A stretch of DNA of 64,000 nt from Eukaryota sp. TZLM1-RC. Its lineage: Eukaryota > Metamonada: BaSk clade. The notes beneath the pieces were generated by a model. It was not told where the DNA came from. It ran no database searches and worked only from the letters and a program-made list of their open reading frames with translations. The DNA lies in the NCBI GenBank assembly GCA_040285825.1, contig JAUPSS010000006.1, positions 434,001-498,000 of the forward strand, written 5' to 3'. Positions 1-9,190 of the stretch are shown piece after piece; within the stretch, counting starts at the first letter, position 1; each line of letters starts with the position of its first letter. The translations under genes and the position numbers were made by a program.

Positions 1-1142
1 GCTCTCATCTGCAAAATTTTGAGATGAATTGACAGTCGCACAGTGGGACTCGAACCCAGATGGATGATTTTGATTGTGTTGATGTGTCATTAAAATGGCA
101 AACACATATTGCATTAATTTTACATGCTGATTAGATTATTTAGTTATTTATTTAATTTTTGTTTTTTATTTATTGATTATTTAGGCAAACTCAGTCATTT
201 TGCCTAAAGTAGTTAATTTTTAATTTGCTTTATTGGTCATGGTCAGTTGACGTTCACAGTTAACATTCCTATGTGAATGATGCTGTGAAAACTTCAGCCA
301 TCTCTCTTCTTTTGAACTACTGACATTACCTCAAGTCTCCCATGCTTTCTGATCTCAAGTAATATCCTTTCTTTCACTCCAATCACTCCTCTCCGTCTCT
401 ATATTCTCAACTTTCCTTCCAGTTGGTGTACATGATATCTTTTATTTTGCATTCCATGGATGTTACTTCATTAAACTTTATGCATCCATGTCAAGGGGTC
501 AACACATTGAAAGTTGGGTTGGTCAATTTTTGAGAGTTCATGAGACTCGAACCCGGAACCTAGGCGAATTCAGTTATTCTGTTTTAACTCTTTAAATTCT
601 TAAAATAAAGTTGCTTTATTGGTCTTAATCATCTGTCCCTTTTCTTTTTTTGCTGTTATTTCAATTTTTTACTTGTAGTTTTTTATGTATATTTTTTACA
701 AACCAAAATTAATTTGACTATGATTATTGCTATGTTTCTGAAATATCAGTTTAAATTAAATTCAATTATGACATTTGGTAAATTTGTTTAAATGATAAGT
801 ATCATAAGGTTTATTTCTTTAAGTTTTTGATTTTAATTTTGTTTTTTTTCGCTGATTTTTGTTTACTACTAATTTATTGGAGTCTCTTCCAAATATTGAG
901 AGTAATTCTCTTTATTTTGAATCACTCAGTACAAACAAAAACGACTGAATAGTCATCAATCATTCAGTTTTTAACTGTTTGAGCTTGATTACGGTCAAGA
1001 AAGATCTGATTACATGTGTCTGTATAGTCTACATGTTTTTGGACCTTTGTAGGTTTAATACTTACAACAACTTTATTTATGAATTGATTTAAGGGTTTCT
1101 TTTTTTACATCAAGATGATTTATTCATTTTTATTTTCTTTAT
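1..1142 (+). repeat. REP module, copy a (degenerate), with B-box motifs and terminal block
   Basis: Two tRNA-like B-box motifs are seen on the minus strand (about 43-63 and 541-560; the plus strand reads GGGACTCGAACCC and GACTCGAACCCGG). The terminal block starts at 880 with GAGTCTCTTCCAAATATTG and runs to the T-rich stretch before 1142. The block is nearly identical to those near 10.4, 25.6, 34.7, 48.0 and 58.0 kb. The middle part between 600 and 880 is decayed and holds no gene. As in the other copies, the gene beyond the terminal block points into it. Confidence 0.75.
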
Positions 1143-1206
1143 TTTGTATTTCTTCATTTTATATAATTTTTATTATGTATTGACATGACTAAAGCAGGGT
1201 CGATTT

Positions 1207-1556
1207 TTACTCGACGACATCTAAAACATCGTATGCGTATCTGCGATAAGCAGGCTTGGTTGAACATACAATTGGACGAATGTTTACTATACTTTCATAA
1301 TCATTTGCAACTAATTTTTGCACAGCTGGATTCCAAATGGCCAACATTACAGGAATTCCAGCCTTGGAGCTGTGATAGTTGTGCACAATTCTTGATCCTA
1401 AGGTTAAACAGTAAAAATATACATACCATCATCATGTGGTACTTCCACTGGATTTAGAGCAGATTCAACAACCAATACACAGGTTGTTTTTCTGTTCTTC
1501 GTCCACTGTATCTAGAATTAATAAAATAAAAATAAACATACCCAAAACCAATTCAT
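1207..1556 (-). CDS. Spliced 96-residue gene with an ALNPV/IVHNYHSSKAG core, unknown function
   Basis: Three exons (1556-1542, 1511-1427, 1397-1207) joined across introns of 30 nt (1512-1541) and 29 nt (1398-1426), both GTATG...AG, give one open frame from ATG to TAA. The protein carries ESALNPVEV, then GSRIVHNYHSSKAGIPVML. The same exon junction and phase is found in the copy at 12.35 kb, and a distant relative (VVDTALNPVVE) is encoded near 39.1 kb, so this is a real protein family that I do not recognise. The ATG follows directly on the TGA that ends the helicase-like gene upstream, so the two may be parts of one decayed longer gene. No catalytic motif is evident. Confidence 0.5.
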
Positions 1557-2060
1557 TCAGAGGTTTGAAAGAAAAATTATTGTTAGATTTTGGGTTTTCG
1601 CGAAATTGTGATATCTCGCATTGACATTCATGCAATTGTGATTAGTAATAAGAAAGTACATACCCTCCGTCAAGCCAGGCCATCCAATGAGAGATTTGCT
1701 GTGTTCCAATTCTATTTGGTTCATCAGCAATGCAGACGTCGTATCGAAAATTCTCAAAGTCTTCGAATTTCCCAGCATCGGGAGCCATATAGACTTTGAG
1801 TCCAGCCTAGGGTTAGTTTTCAGTAAAAAACATACTTTTTTCAGTAATCTAATGATGGTTGTTTCAACGATGGAGGAAGGACCAGAGACATACAGATGCT
1901 TTTTCCGGAAAGCCCTCTTGAAACCAATCGGAAAATCATATTGTCCAAAACCAAATAACCAATGGTATCAAACTTGCTATTGACCTCGGCTTGGCCTAGT
2001 AACTTGGCTTTGTTTTTCAAGATGTTTGGCTTTGCCTTCATAATCATGAAGAACAGAACG
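1557..2060 (-). pseudogene. SF3 (Rep-type) helicase-like gene, spliced, decayed P-loop
   Basis: Translating the minus strand with a 29-nt intron (1807-1835) and a 49-nt intron (1615-1663) removed gives, in order, LYVSGPSS at the P-loop position, a Walker-B-like YDVCIADEP followed by a WLDGG-like end, and a motif-C-like IIFLSN. This order is typical of superfamily 3 helicases of replication initiators. The P-loop lysine is replaced (GPSSIVETT), and the frame stops at TGA just after motif C, so this copy cannot be an active ATPase. Both introns preserve frame (phase 0 and phase 2), which supports the model. A second motif-C-like exon is near 31.42 kb. Whether the source was viral, plasmid-like or cellular cannot be decided here. 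Confidence 0.42.
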
Positions 2061-2073
2061 AATCAATTCATGA

Positions 2074-2371
2074 TTATCTCCTGGTCTTAGCATCAGAAAT
2101 CAAACCTTTAAGAAAGGTGAAACATTTGTACTCACATTTTTCTTCAGCAAGGGCTTTTTGAAAATAGTGCACCACATGGTTGAAGGATCTATTGGCGGCA
2201 TGATCAGCAAGTGGACTGAAATAAATAAACAGAAAAAACATACATATGTTTTCGGTAACGTCGACGTGGACGATGGGACGAAACTAGTTCAGTTGGAGCA
2301 GGAGTTTGGTGTTGAGGGTATGTGCGATATCTGCGAGAAAAGGACAACTGAAACACAATATAAACATACAA
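2074..2371 (-). CDS. Spliced exons upstream of the helicase-like gene, unknown function
   Basis: Two short introns are visible on the minus strand: 2348-2369 (22 nt) and 2216-2243 (28 nt), both GTATGTTT...TTTCAG. The last exon reads through ADHAANRSFNHVVHYFQKAL to a TAA at 2074. The exon between the introns is open in one frame as an arginine-rich segment but has a stop in the frame that joins best to the last exon, so this copy is probably broken. It may be the N-terminal part of the replication gene that follows; I see no safe domain match. Confidence 0.33.
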
Positions 2372-2548
2372 CAATATTTATTTACGGACAAAGTCAGCAT
2401 CTAACTCATACAAAAGACGTGTCTTCTGATCAGATCTGATTTTTGAAAATTTAATTTTTTTTCAGCCAAGTTGAAACAGCAACCATAATTTTGATACTAG
2501 TTCCCTTATAGCACAACAGCGGAAACAGTTTGCGGGTTTGAAATATAT

Positions 2549-3050
2549 TCACTTTATCCACAGCAGCGTAGGAGATTTCAGAAGATGATTTTTTAAAAAG
2601 TGCCACTTTCCTACAGGAAATCTTTGAAGGATATTCAAGATAAATTTACATGCATTTAATAAAAAGAATCTTTCTCTTGAATTATTCCGATTGAAATTGA
2701 TGTAGTGTTTGAGAACAGAATCAGCAACTACTTCTTCGGGTTGGGCTAATGGTTCATCTGGCAAGAGAGAGAGAATAATTGGCACAAACATTCGTTTTAT
2801 CTAGAGCTCTACAATGACCACGAATAAAATTTTTTGTCCAGGATTGACAAATTTTAGGTAGACTTGTCTTCACGTTAGACGCTAATTGACGAGCCCGACA
2901 AGCAAGGTAAGGAGAAAGCCCTTTCTATTGATAAAATTACGTTTCTGACATTGCAGCCAAGCATTGAGAAAAAGATTGAATGAATTTCTATAAGGCACTA
3001 AAGAATTTTCCCATGAAGAAACAAGAGACCTGTTTTGTTGATGCCGTAGG
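2549..3050 (-). pseudogene. Fragmented gene related to the segment at 14.07-14.30 kb
   Basis: An 80-residue open frame (2791-2549) reads LPDEPLAQPEEVVADS and then LNILQRFPVGKWHFLKNHLL. Just upstream on the same strand, 2820-3050 aligns by eye to the minus-strand frame at 14074-14304: both contain SNVKT, a FINRKG-like stretch and the same TGLLFLHGK-type opening. Several frames must be joined, so the copy is broken. Its place upstream of the helicase-like exons suggests it belongs to the same element. Function unknown. Confidence 0.35.
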
Positions 3051-3085
3051 TTGGAAAAGTGGGGTTAAGATAAAGATGATTTATT

Positions 3086-3740
3086 TTATTTATTAAATGA
3101 TTCTAATTTTGGACTTCCTCCCTTTAAAAATGTTTCTGATTTTTTATTTAAATCTGTTTCCTCTGATTCTCTACTTGAACTTTCTGGTTTTTTGTTGAAC
3201 ATTTCACTTGGTTTGTTAAATCTTTCTGTCTTGACACTTTCGTCCTGTTTTTGATTAAACATTTCATCTGGTTTATTAAATCTTTCTGTCTTGACACTTT
3301 CGTCCTGTTTTTGATTAAACATTTTATCTGGTTTATTAAACATTTCACTTGGTCTACATCTTTCTGTCTTGTTTTTGATTAAACATTTTATCTGGTTTAT
3401 TAAACATTTCACTTGGTCTACATCTTTCTGTCTTGAAACTTTCATCTTGTTTTTTATTTGAAAAAATTTCACTTGGTTTAAATCTTTCTGTCTTGAAACT
3501 TTCGTCTTGTTTTTGATTAAACATTTCATTTTGGGTAGTTGAAATTGAACCATTATCTGATTCACTATCTGATTGTTCATCATCTTCATTTTCAGATTCA
3601 TCTTTTTTGTCTCCAATTAATTCCATAAAACTCGATGTATCAAATGATTGTTCATCTTCATCATCCAATTCTTCAACTTCGTCTTTTTTCACAAATTTTG
3701 ATAAATCACTAGATGTAAGTGCTGATAGTGATAATGCCAT
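3086..3740 (-). pseudogene. Acidic protein with about 20-residue MFNQKQDESVKTERF repeats, one frameshift
   Basis: The ATG at 3740 opens a frame with a short N-terminus (MALSLSALTSSDLSKF), an acidic tract, and then repeats of the type MFNQKQDESxKTERFxKPxE. The frame ends at 3354, while the repeats continue in another frame to a TAA at 3086, so there is a frameshift near 3370, easily explained by slippage between repeats. The N-terminal part holds SFMELIGDKKDE, close to EFMELIGEDKLNEDE in the nuclease-like protein at 5.6 kb. The protein is low-complexity and charged, and probably unstructured. It is divergent to the DUF4116-like frame, with overlapping 5' ends. Confidence 0.55.
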
Positions 3741-4058
3741 TTTGAAATAAAGATTGAAAAAGATGGTTATGCATTTGAATGGTTATCGGAAAGATTGAGA
3801 GATAATAAAGATTTTGCTAAAATTGCAATTGAAGTATTACCTGAAAATTTTGAATTTTGTTCAGAAAGATTGAGAGATAATAAAGATTTTGCTAAATTTG
3901 CAATTAAAAAAATGCCTGAAAATTTTGAATTTTGTTCAGAAAGATTGAGAAATGATGATGATTTTGCTAAATTTGCAATTGAATTAAATCATTTAAATTT
4001 AAGTCATTGTTCAAATGATATGAAAGTTGAAAATATGTTTAGATTAATAGATAAATGA
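3735..4058 (+). CDS. DUF4116-like repeat protein, lacks a proper start
   Basis: The frame holds three tandem units of the form LRDNKDFAKFAI..(L/M)PENFEFCSER, followed by HLNLSHCSNDMKVENMFRLIDK. This is the hallmark of DUF4116 repeats, which are common in protists and giant viruses. The frame is open from 3735, but there is no ATG upstream of the repeats (only TTG at 3795). The 5' end overlaps the first codon of the divergent acidic gene, so I infer an N-terminally truncated relic. Molecular function of the family is unknown. Confidence 0.6.
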   Translation, partial: CHFEIKIEKDGYAFEWLSERLRDNKDFAKIAIEVLPENFEFCSERLRDNKDFAKFAIKKMPENFEFCSERLRNDDDFAKFAIELNHLNLSHCSNDMKVENMFRLIDK

Positions 4059-4177
4059 TTTTTTTAAATGCATCATTTCGAACAATGGAAATGTCACAAA
4101 TAAATATTTCTCGATTTTGGACATTACAGAAAAAATCACAATTAATGTATTTTTTTATGATTTGTTGTTCTCTCTTT

Positions 4178-4990
4178 CTATATTGTATCAAAACAATATT
4201 GAAACGCATCAAATTTGGATGTAATAATATTGGGAATTGTAATGTCATAATTAATAAATCCACGAACATATTCATCTCCAACATTAAAACTAATTTTATC
4301 ATCATCATCATGAACACTTAAACTAAATTTTGCAATTCTATGATCATCATCAAACAAATCATGATCATTAGCAACAGATTTCATAAATTCACGTTCATCA
4401 TCAGACATTAATTCTCCAATATTCATTTTAGTCATTGATAAAGTCATTGTACATCTTGCAATAATTGACATGTTATCTGAAATTCCATGAATATCATAAG
4501 CATTTGCTAGTGCTTCATATTTGTCAAATAATTCTTGGAAACGATTGAAACATTCAGACATTTTTGCTCTATTGAAAAATTTATTTACTTTTCTAAAATA
4601 TTCACGAATTTCATTTGGATTGTTATTGTTAATTTCAACACCATTAAGTGGGTATTCTGCTAAAGCATTGGTAATTGTTGTTCTGAAATCGATATCAACT
4701 TGTTCTTCCATATCAAGAATTTCAAAGAACATTGGTAATTTTTTCAATTTCTCGGGGTTCTTTTTAATTGCATTTCTCAATTTCAATAGCAATTTTTCAA
4801 CCTGTGTCATTTGTTCATATACCAATAAATCTTTTTCAAGTTGCTCATTACAAATACTTTTTAATTTTGGAAACATAATTGCAATTCGCTCATTAAATGA
4901 TTTTTTTCCAGAAACATAATTATCATGTCTCTTTTCCATCATTTTGGTAATAAATTCATCCCTAGCTTGTTCTAGTTTTTGATCATCCAT
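4178..4990 (-). CDS. Hypothetical 270-residue protein
   Basis: An uninterrupted frame starting MDDQKLEQARDEFITKMMEK, rich in Glu, Lys, Asn and Asp, predicted by eye to be mostly helical with possible coiled-coil stretches (EKDLLVYEQMTQVEKLLLKL). Near the C-terminus are a DHDLFDDDHRIAKFSLSV segment and an acidic DDDDKISFNVGDEY stretch. I recognise no domain and see no signal peptide or membrane segment. Base composition and gene spacing resemble the adjacent island genes, not the flanking repeats. It is one of the longest clean frames here and probably a real single-exon gene. Confidence 0.7.
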   Translation of the reverse strand: MDDQKLEQARDEFITKMMEKRHDNYVSGKKSFNERIAIMFPKLKSICNEQLEKDLLVYEQMTQVEKLLLKLRNAIKKNPEKLKKLPMFFEILDMEEQVDIDFRTTITNALAEYPLNGVEINNNNPNEIREYFRKVNKFFNRAKMSECFNRFQELFDKYEALANAYDIHGISDNMSIIARCTMTLSMTKMNIGELMSDDEREFMKSVANDHDLFDDDHRIAKFSLSVHDDDDKISFNVGDEYVRGFINYDITIPNIITSKFDAFQYCFDTI

Positions 4991-5020
4991 AAATAAAGGA
5001 ACATTATATTTTGCAATTAC

Positions 5021-5546
5021 TTATCTAATTAAAATCATGATTTTATCATGACGAATATTTTGAGTATCATTCATTGAGACTGTATCTGTTGTGACATTAT
5101 GAGTGGCATTTTTACTATGATTAATTGTGGTGTCATAAATATCATTAATAATTGAAATCAACTTTTTAAATTGAGAATGATCATGTTGTTTCAACATTTC
5201 AACAGCACCTTTAATTTGATAAATTAAATCACCAGTCTCAGATCTGAGGGCAACAGAACCTGCAAGATATGTCATTTGACTTTTACTTGGAAATAACATC
5301 ATTTTCATAATAAAATTCAAAAATATCATCATCATCTAAAACAGCTTTTATTTTTACATCACCAACAATAGATTCTTGTGTTTGAATGTTATTATTTATA
5401 TTTTTAAAGGTTTCCAACATTTCAATATGTTGTTGGAGTTCCTTGTCAGCGGATGCCTCTATATCCAACCCCTCGTCTTGACAACAACAAAATAGAAAAC
5501 CTAGCATTATTTTAGAATAATTACTCCTTTTTCTAGAGATTGTCAA
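5021..5546 (-). CDS. Two overlapping small frames, possibly one frameshifted gene
   Basis: The first frame (5546-5283, 87 aa) ends in an acidic DDDDIFEFYYENDV stretch. The second (to 5021) overlaps it and carries SQMTYLAGSVALRSETGDLI followed by a helical stretch and a Ser/Thr/Asn-rich tail. The junction at 5283-5335 is AT-rich, and a one-base slip would join them into a protein of about 160 residues. Alternatively they are two overlapping genes. No domain recognised; FLFCCCQ near the first start is Cys-rich but too short to interpret. Confidence 0.45.
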
Positions 5547-5620
5547 TTTTCTCAGGAAAAAAATAATTGCCCTCCGTTGATTTTTTCATATTTTTTCAAC
5601 ATCATTGGGGAATTTTTTTA

Positions 5621-6163
5621 TTAAATTTGTTTATATAAATTACATAGAATAGATTTGTATTCATCTTCATTTAATTTATCTTCTCCAATCAATTCCATAA
5701 ATTCATTCATAGTCATAAATCCTACTTCACTATCTTTATACTTGGCTTTAATTTCACTAGAAACATCTTCTCCATTCAAACAACCAGCTAATAAAATATG
5801 ACCTTTTGCCCCTGTCTCTTCTATTACTCTTTTAACTTCATTGATGGTTACTGGTGATTTCTCACTATCAAAGTCTCCATTATTTTTTATCTCACAGTAA
5901 TAATCTATTTGCTCTTCGGAAGAACCTTCAGGGGAAGCTATTGAAAAGGCCAAGTCAATTTGAATTTTCCTAGCTTTATCTGTTTCCTTATCTTTCTTTC
6001 GATAAACTGTCAAATCTTTTAATTTATGACCAACCTCACTCACTAATTTATTACAAAATATTTCAACAACATTTCCAATTTTTATGCATTCACTCTGTGT
6101 TAACAATCCATTAAACCATTTCATATTTAGTGAGGTTTTATTTTTAACTTTATTTTTTTTCAA
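5621..6163 (-). CDS. PD-(D/E)XK nuclease-like protein, 180 residues
   Basis: The middle of the protein contains QIDLAFSI followed about 20 residues later by DYYCEIKNNGDF, which fits the D...(E)xK catalytic pattern of the PD-(D/E)XK superfamily. A helix (INEVKRVIEET) and a strand-like GHILLAGCL follow, also typical of the fold. The N-terminus is short and basic (MKKNKVKNKTSL). The likely role is DNA cleavage, as in restriction, repair or selfish endonucleases, inferred from the motif only. The C-terminal FMELIGEDKLNEDE echoes the acidic repeat protein at 3.7 kb, linking the two genes. The frame is intact. Confidence 0.5.
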   Translation of the reverse strand: MKKNKVKNKTSLNMKWFNGLLTQSECIKIGNVVEIFCNKLVSEVGHKLKDLTVYRKKDKETDKARKIQIDLAFSIASPEGSSEEQIDYYCEIKNNGDFDSEKSPVTINEVKRVIEETGAKGHILLAGCLNGEDVSSEIKAKYKDSEVGFMTMNEFMELIGEDKLNEDEYKSILCNLYKQI

Positions 6164-6260
6164 TTCTGACCTTACTAATTGTATTCATTAATCTATCTTT
6201 TAAACTAGCTATCTTCATTTGTTCTTATAAATAATTTTCAATTAATTCTCTAAATTTAAT

Positions 6261-6981
6261 TTGTGTGCCACTAATGAAGCATTTGTAACAAAAATGAGAT
6301 TATATTTGAACATCCCCATTAACCAATTATTATCAAAAGAAAAATGTATTTGTTCGAATTCACCTCAACTCACTTTGCGCCATGCTCTAAATTGCTCTAA
6401 ATTGATAACTTATCGTTCTTCATTACATGATGCTGTTAGAGACACTGTTTTCAATATGGCACAAACTGCAAGGATATCGTGTATCAAAGAGCCCCTGCTG
6501 AAGGAAACACTTTCTCTGAATAATTTTGCTTCTGATGATAGAGGTGATGTATACTGTGATTGGATTGATAATTCTCTGAAGCTATTGTTGACTTTGTCTC
6601 ATGTAATGTTGCAAATGATACTTTGGTTCACAGAAGAAAACTTAATCCTGTGGCTGCTCTGGATTTTAAAGCAAAAGAGAAACATAGAAAATATGATAAA
6701 GATATTGAAGAGGCTAATGTCGATAGAAATACACAGCTGGTTTTTATTGCTTTCCCATTTTCGATAAATGGAAGATTATCAGTTGAAGCAGAAACTTTTT
6801 TGGATGACTTCCAAAAAATGGTGCAAGAAAAAACAATGAAAAGATTTGATATTTTTTATGGCGTTCACGGATTCAATTTGCCATTAATACTAAATTACCT
6901 CGGTTTTTCAATCGAATTAGAGAAGCTTTAGCTAGACAGCAAGCAGATCAAGATTTTGTAGAGGAAATCTTGGTTCAATGA
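6261..6981 (+). pseudogene. LINE 3' end: zinc motif plus restriction-like endonuclease remnant
   Basis: The frame carries a CCHC-type motif (CICSNSPQLTLRHALNC), HDAVRDTVFNMA, then DRGDVYCDWID, KLNPVAALDFKAKEKHRKY and a FSINGRLSVEAETFL block. This order matches the C-terminus of non-LTR retrotransposon polyproteins with a restriction-like endonuclease (D...D...K). Comparison with the copy at 24.07 kb shows a 2-base insertion near 6573 and an indel near 6857, so this copy is dead. Both copies end with the same TGA and an AATTCAATAAATAC 3' tail (to 7038). The upstream reverse transcriptase is missing (5' truncation). Confidence 0.72.
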
Positions 6982-7038
6982 TAGTCGTCCCATTAGTTAT
7001 GAGTTAATTTAATTAAGTGTGCAAATTCAATAAATACG

Positions 7039-7245
7039 ATTTTTTTAAATTTAACTAATTCAGATTGACTTATTTCAAAAATCTTTTTGATAAAGATTGA
7101 GTACATTAATGATAAATCATAAGCAGCAAATATCTCATCGAAAGTTACTGTAAGTTCAGCTTCATCTCTTTTATTCTTTTCACATACCTCACATATTTCA
7201 AGACGATATTTTTCACAGGTCTCACATTTAATTATTTCTTTATCA
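7039..7245 (-). pseudogene. Zinc-ribbon-like fragment without start codon
   Basis: On the minus strand a frame without ATG reads KCETCEKYRLEICEVCEKNK followed by an acidic helix (FDEIFAAYDLSLMYSIFIKK). Two CxxC pairs about ten residues apart suggest a zinc-binding knuckle. The frame runs out of an (AT)n tract at 7238-7258 and into the 3' tail of the LINE, so it is a fragment caught between a repeat and a retroelement. Confidence 0.3.
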
Positions 7246-7300
7246 TATATATATATATGTTATATAGATATGGACCTTTCTCTTCAACTATTTCTTCAAC

Positions 7301-7456
7301 GACGAAACCCGTGAGTCCTTAAAAACTATCCTAAATTATATATTAAGAGATTCAGTCACGTACATGAAACATGCAAATCGAAAAACATTGGTGGCCATGG
7401 ATGTTGTTTTTGCTCTCAAACGTCATGGAAGAGTATGGTATGGATATGGGAATTAA
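7301..7456 (+). pseudogene. Histone H4 C-terminal fragment
   Basis: The frame reads [11 protein letters not shown], then [20 protein letters not shown] and [15 protein letters not shown] before TAA. This is the alpha-2/alpha-3 part of the H4 histone fold (canonical forms have RDAVTY..HA.RKTVTAMDVVYALKR). The sequence is almost identical to the longer copy ending at 46696, but the N-terminal half, including the RRLARRGG region, is missing. The homology starts abruptly at about 7299, beside an (AT)n tract. It lies 16 bp before a transposon insertion. Confidence 0.8.
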
Positions 7457-7559
7457 ATTCTGTGTCTGTGTAATTCACCTGTGGTCAATAATAGGTGAAT
7501 TTTAATTCTCACCTCACAAATTTCTCACATCTTCTTTTTACTGTCCTTTATTCACTTCT

Positions 7560-8657
7560 ATGGGGGCCACTATCGACTTATTGTTGTCTGGTAATGATCT
7601 TAGGCGCCTCAAAGTACACGCTAGCGAAGACACAAAGATTCGTGCGGTGTACACCTTAGTCCTCCTTGAGAAAACACAACAAGACGTTGCTGAATACTAC
7701 TGCGTTGCACAGTCTACGGTATCGACTTGGTTACGCCAAGTATTTCCTAGTTCTGAATCTACTCCCAATCCTACATCACGCAATCTCTTCCAAACTCCTT
7801 CATCTCGTCACAAACTAAACGAAACAGAGTCCTCGTTTATCCTCCAACTTGTGAAAGAACAACCTCTCCTTTTTTTACGCGAAATACGTAAGCTAGTTTT
7901 TACAAAATTTCACAAGAAAGTTAGTGTAACAACTGTGCACAGATTACTAATCAAAAACAATTTTACTCACAAAAAATGTGCTAATTTGATGAGACGAGCC
8001 AAAAAAGAACTGATTCATAACTTTGAATTAAGTTTTCGAAGACTTTTTGGTGTTGTAATTCAACAACAATTATTATTTATTGACGAAGTTTCGTTTAAAT
8101 CAGAACACTTTGTGAGAAAAACTTGTTGGAGCCCTAAGGGAGTTCCAATAAATACTGAAAGACCGAACTTCAAGGAAGGGCAGGTGAGTCTCATGGTGGC
8201 AATTGATGTCAATGGACTAGTGATGTTTCATATTAAACAAGGTCATTTTAATCGCACAGGATATGTAAGTTTTCTACAAGATTTACTGCATCATAAATTA
8301 TTATCAATTGAAGGAGGAGCTAGATCAATAGTGGTTGTTGATGGTTGCAATATTCATAAAAATGCATACATTTTCAGGGCTGTAAAATTGGCTGGCTTAA
8401 AATATTTGATTTTACCACCGTATTCTTCTGATTGTAACCCAATAGAAGCGTTTTTTGGTCTGCTTAGAAGAAAAGTCAGAGACAATTCGTTACACAGCCC
8501 ACTGCAAGGTGTTAATCTTTTGCAGCAGCTATTACGTACAATGAATTTCAATTGCAGCAATTTATTTGACCATAGTGGCTGGAAGGATTTTTGCCCATTC
8601 AGATCGCCATACTTGCATGGTATAAAGGCAAACTTCTTCAAAGATCATTTGGATTGA
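7560..8657 (+). CDS. DD34E transposase (Tc1/IS630 superfamily), 365 aa
   Basis: An N-terminal helix-turn-helix region is seen around residues 20-55 (TQQDVAEYYCVAQSTVSTWL). The catalytic core has FIDEVSFKSEHF (first Asp), VVVDGCNIHKN (second Asp) and LPPYSSDCNPIEAFF (Glu). There are 34 residues between the second Asp and the Glu, the DD34E spacing of Tc1-like enzymes. The protein cuts and pastes its element at TA sites. ATG at 7560 is the first in frame. No frame disruption is visible, so it is potentially active. Two related, decayed transposases lie at 32.8-34.0 and 55.6-56.3 kb. Confidence 0.93.
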   Translation: MGATIDLLLSGNDLRRLKVHASEDTKIRAVYTLVLLEKTQQDVAEYYCVAQSTVSTWLRQVFPSSESTPNPTSRNLFQTPSSRHKLNETESSFILQLVKEQPLLFLREIRKLVFTKFHKKVSVTTVHRLLIKNNFTHKKCANLMRRAKKELIHNFELSFRRLFGVVIQQQLLFIDEVSFKSEHFVRKTCWSPKGVPINTERPNFKEGQVSLMVAIDVNGLVMFHIKQGHFNRTGYVSFLQDLLHHKLLSIEGGARSIVVVDGCNIHKNAYIFRAVKLAGLKYLILPPYSSDCNPIEAFFGLLRRKVRDNSLHSPLQGVNLLQQLLRTMNFNCSNLFDHSGWKDFCPFRSPYLHGIKANFFKDHLD

Positions 8658-8768
8658 ATAAAGTTTTGATTAAAAATGTATTAGAAATAAAACAGTTTTA
8701 ATTGATTATGTATTGAAAATAAAAAAAAGAACTTTTATCTTCAAAAAACCAATACTATTGTACTACTA

Positions 8769-9190
8769 TTAATCAGTATGCTGAGTGTCTTCCGCAGCAG
8801 CCACTCTTTTGAAAGCTTCATTTACGTCACTGGATAAGGCAGCTTCTGAACTAGTTCTTTTACCCAAGCTGATAACAAAACAATTTAACTTCTTGAGAAA
8901 AGTAGACTCAAGTACATCAAGTAATTCAAGTACTTGTTCTCTAATCTTGAATAATTGAGCGGCTGAATATTGAGCTACCTGTTCAGCCAATTCAACCGAA
9001 AACAGATTGTTTTTTGCATCACCCAGGAAGGGTATGATGGACTCAGGAATCCTGGTGATGCTTCCCTTTCCCTCGTTGATTATCTCCAACCAAGTGTTCC
9101 ACAGGTGGTCAGCAAGTACCACCTTGTGACTGTTTCAACGTCTTGGTATAGAAGACCGATGGTAGTAGCACCAAAACGTCGAGCTCCAAA
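8769..9190 (-). CDS. Conserved accessory protein of the Tc1/IS630-like element
   Basis: The frame reads LADHLWNTWLEIINEGKG...SVELAEQVAQYS...ALSSDVNEAFKRV and ends EDTQHTD. It aligns along its whole length to the frame at 55140-55583 (LADSLWEKWLDLINKK...QYTD), which also sits tail to tail with a transposase. Homology extends upstream of the first usable start (FGATTIGLLYQ here against FRATTMEELKH there), with a one-base frameshift near 9115. About 120-140 residues, helical, no recognised domain. Conservation between two diverged elements suggests the protein matters to the transposon. Confidence 0.7.

Noticed and set aside
3086-6163. Definite giant-virus integration
   Set aside because: No capsid, packaging or polymerase gene is present; DUF4116-like repeats and restriction-like nucleases also occur in protists.
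7238-7258. Z-DNA or regulatory role for the (AT)n tract
   Set aside because: A simple AT run in an AT-rich genome; it probably marks a recombination edge only.
7560-8657. Long frame on the opposite strand of the transposase (8354-8641)
   Set aside because: Shadow of the DD34E transposase; no independent coding signal.
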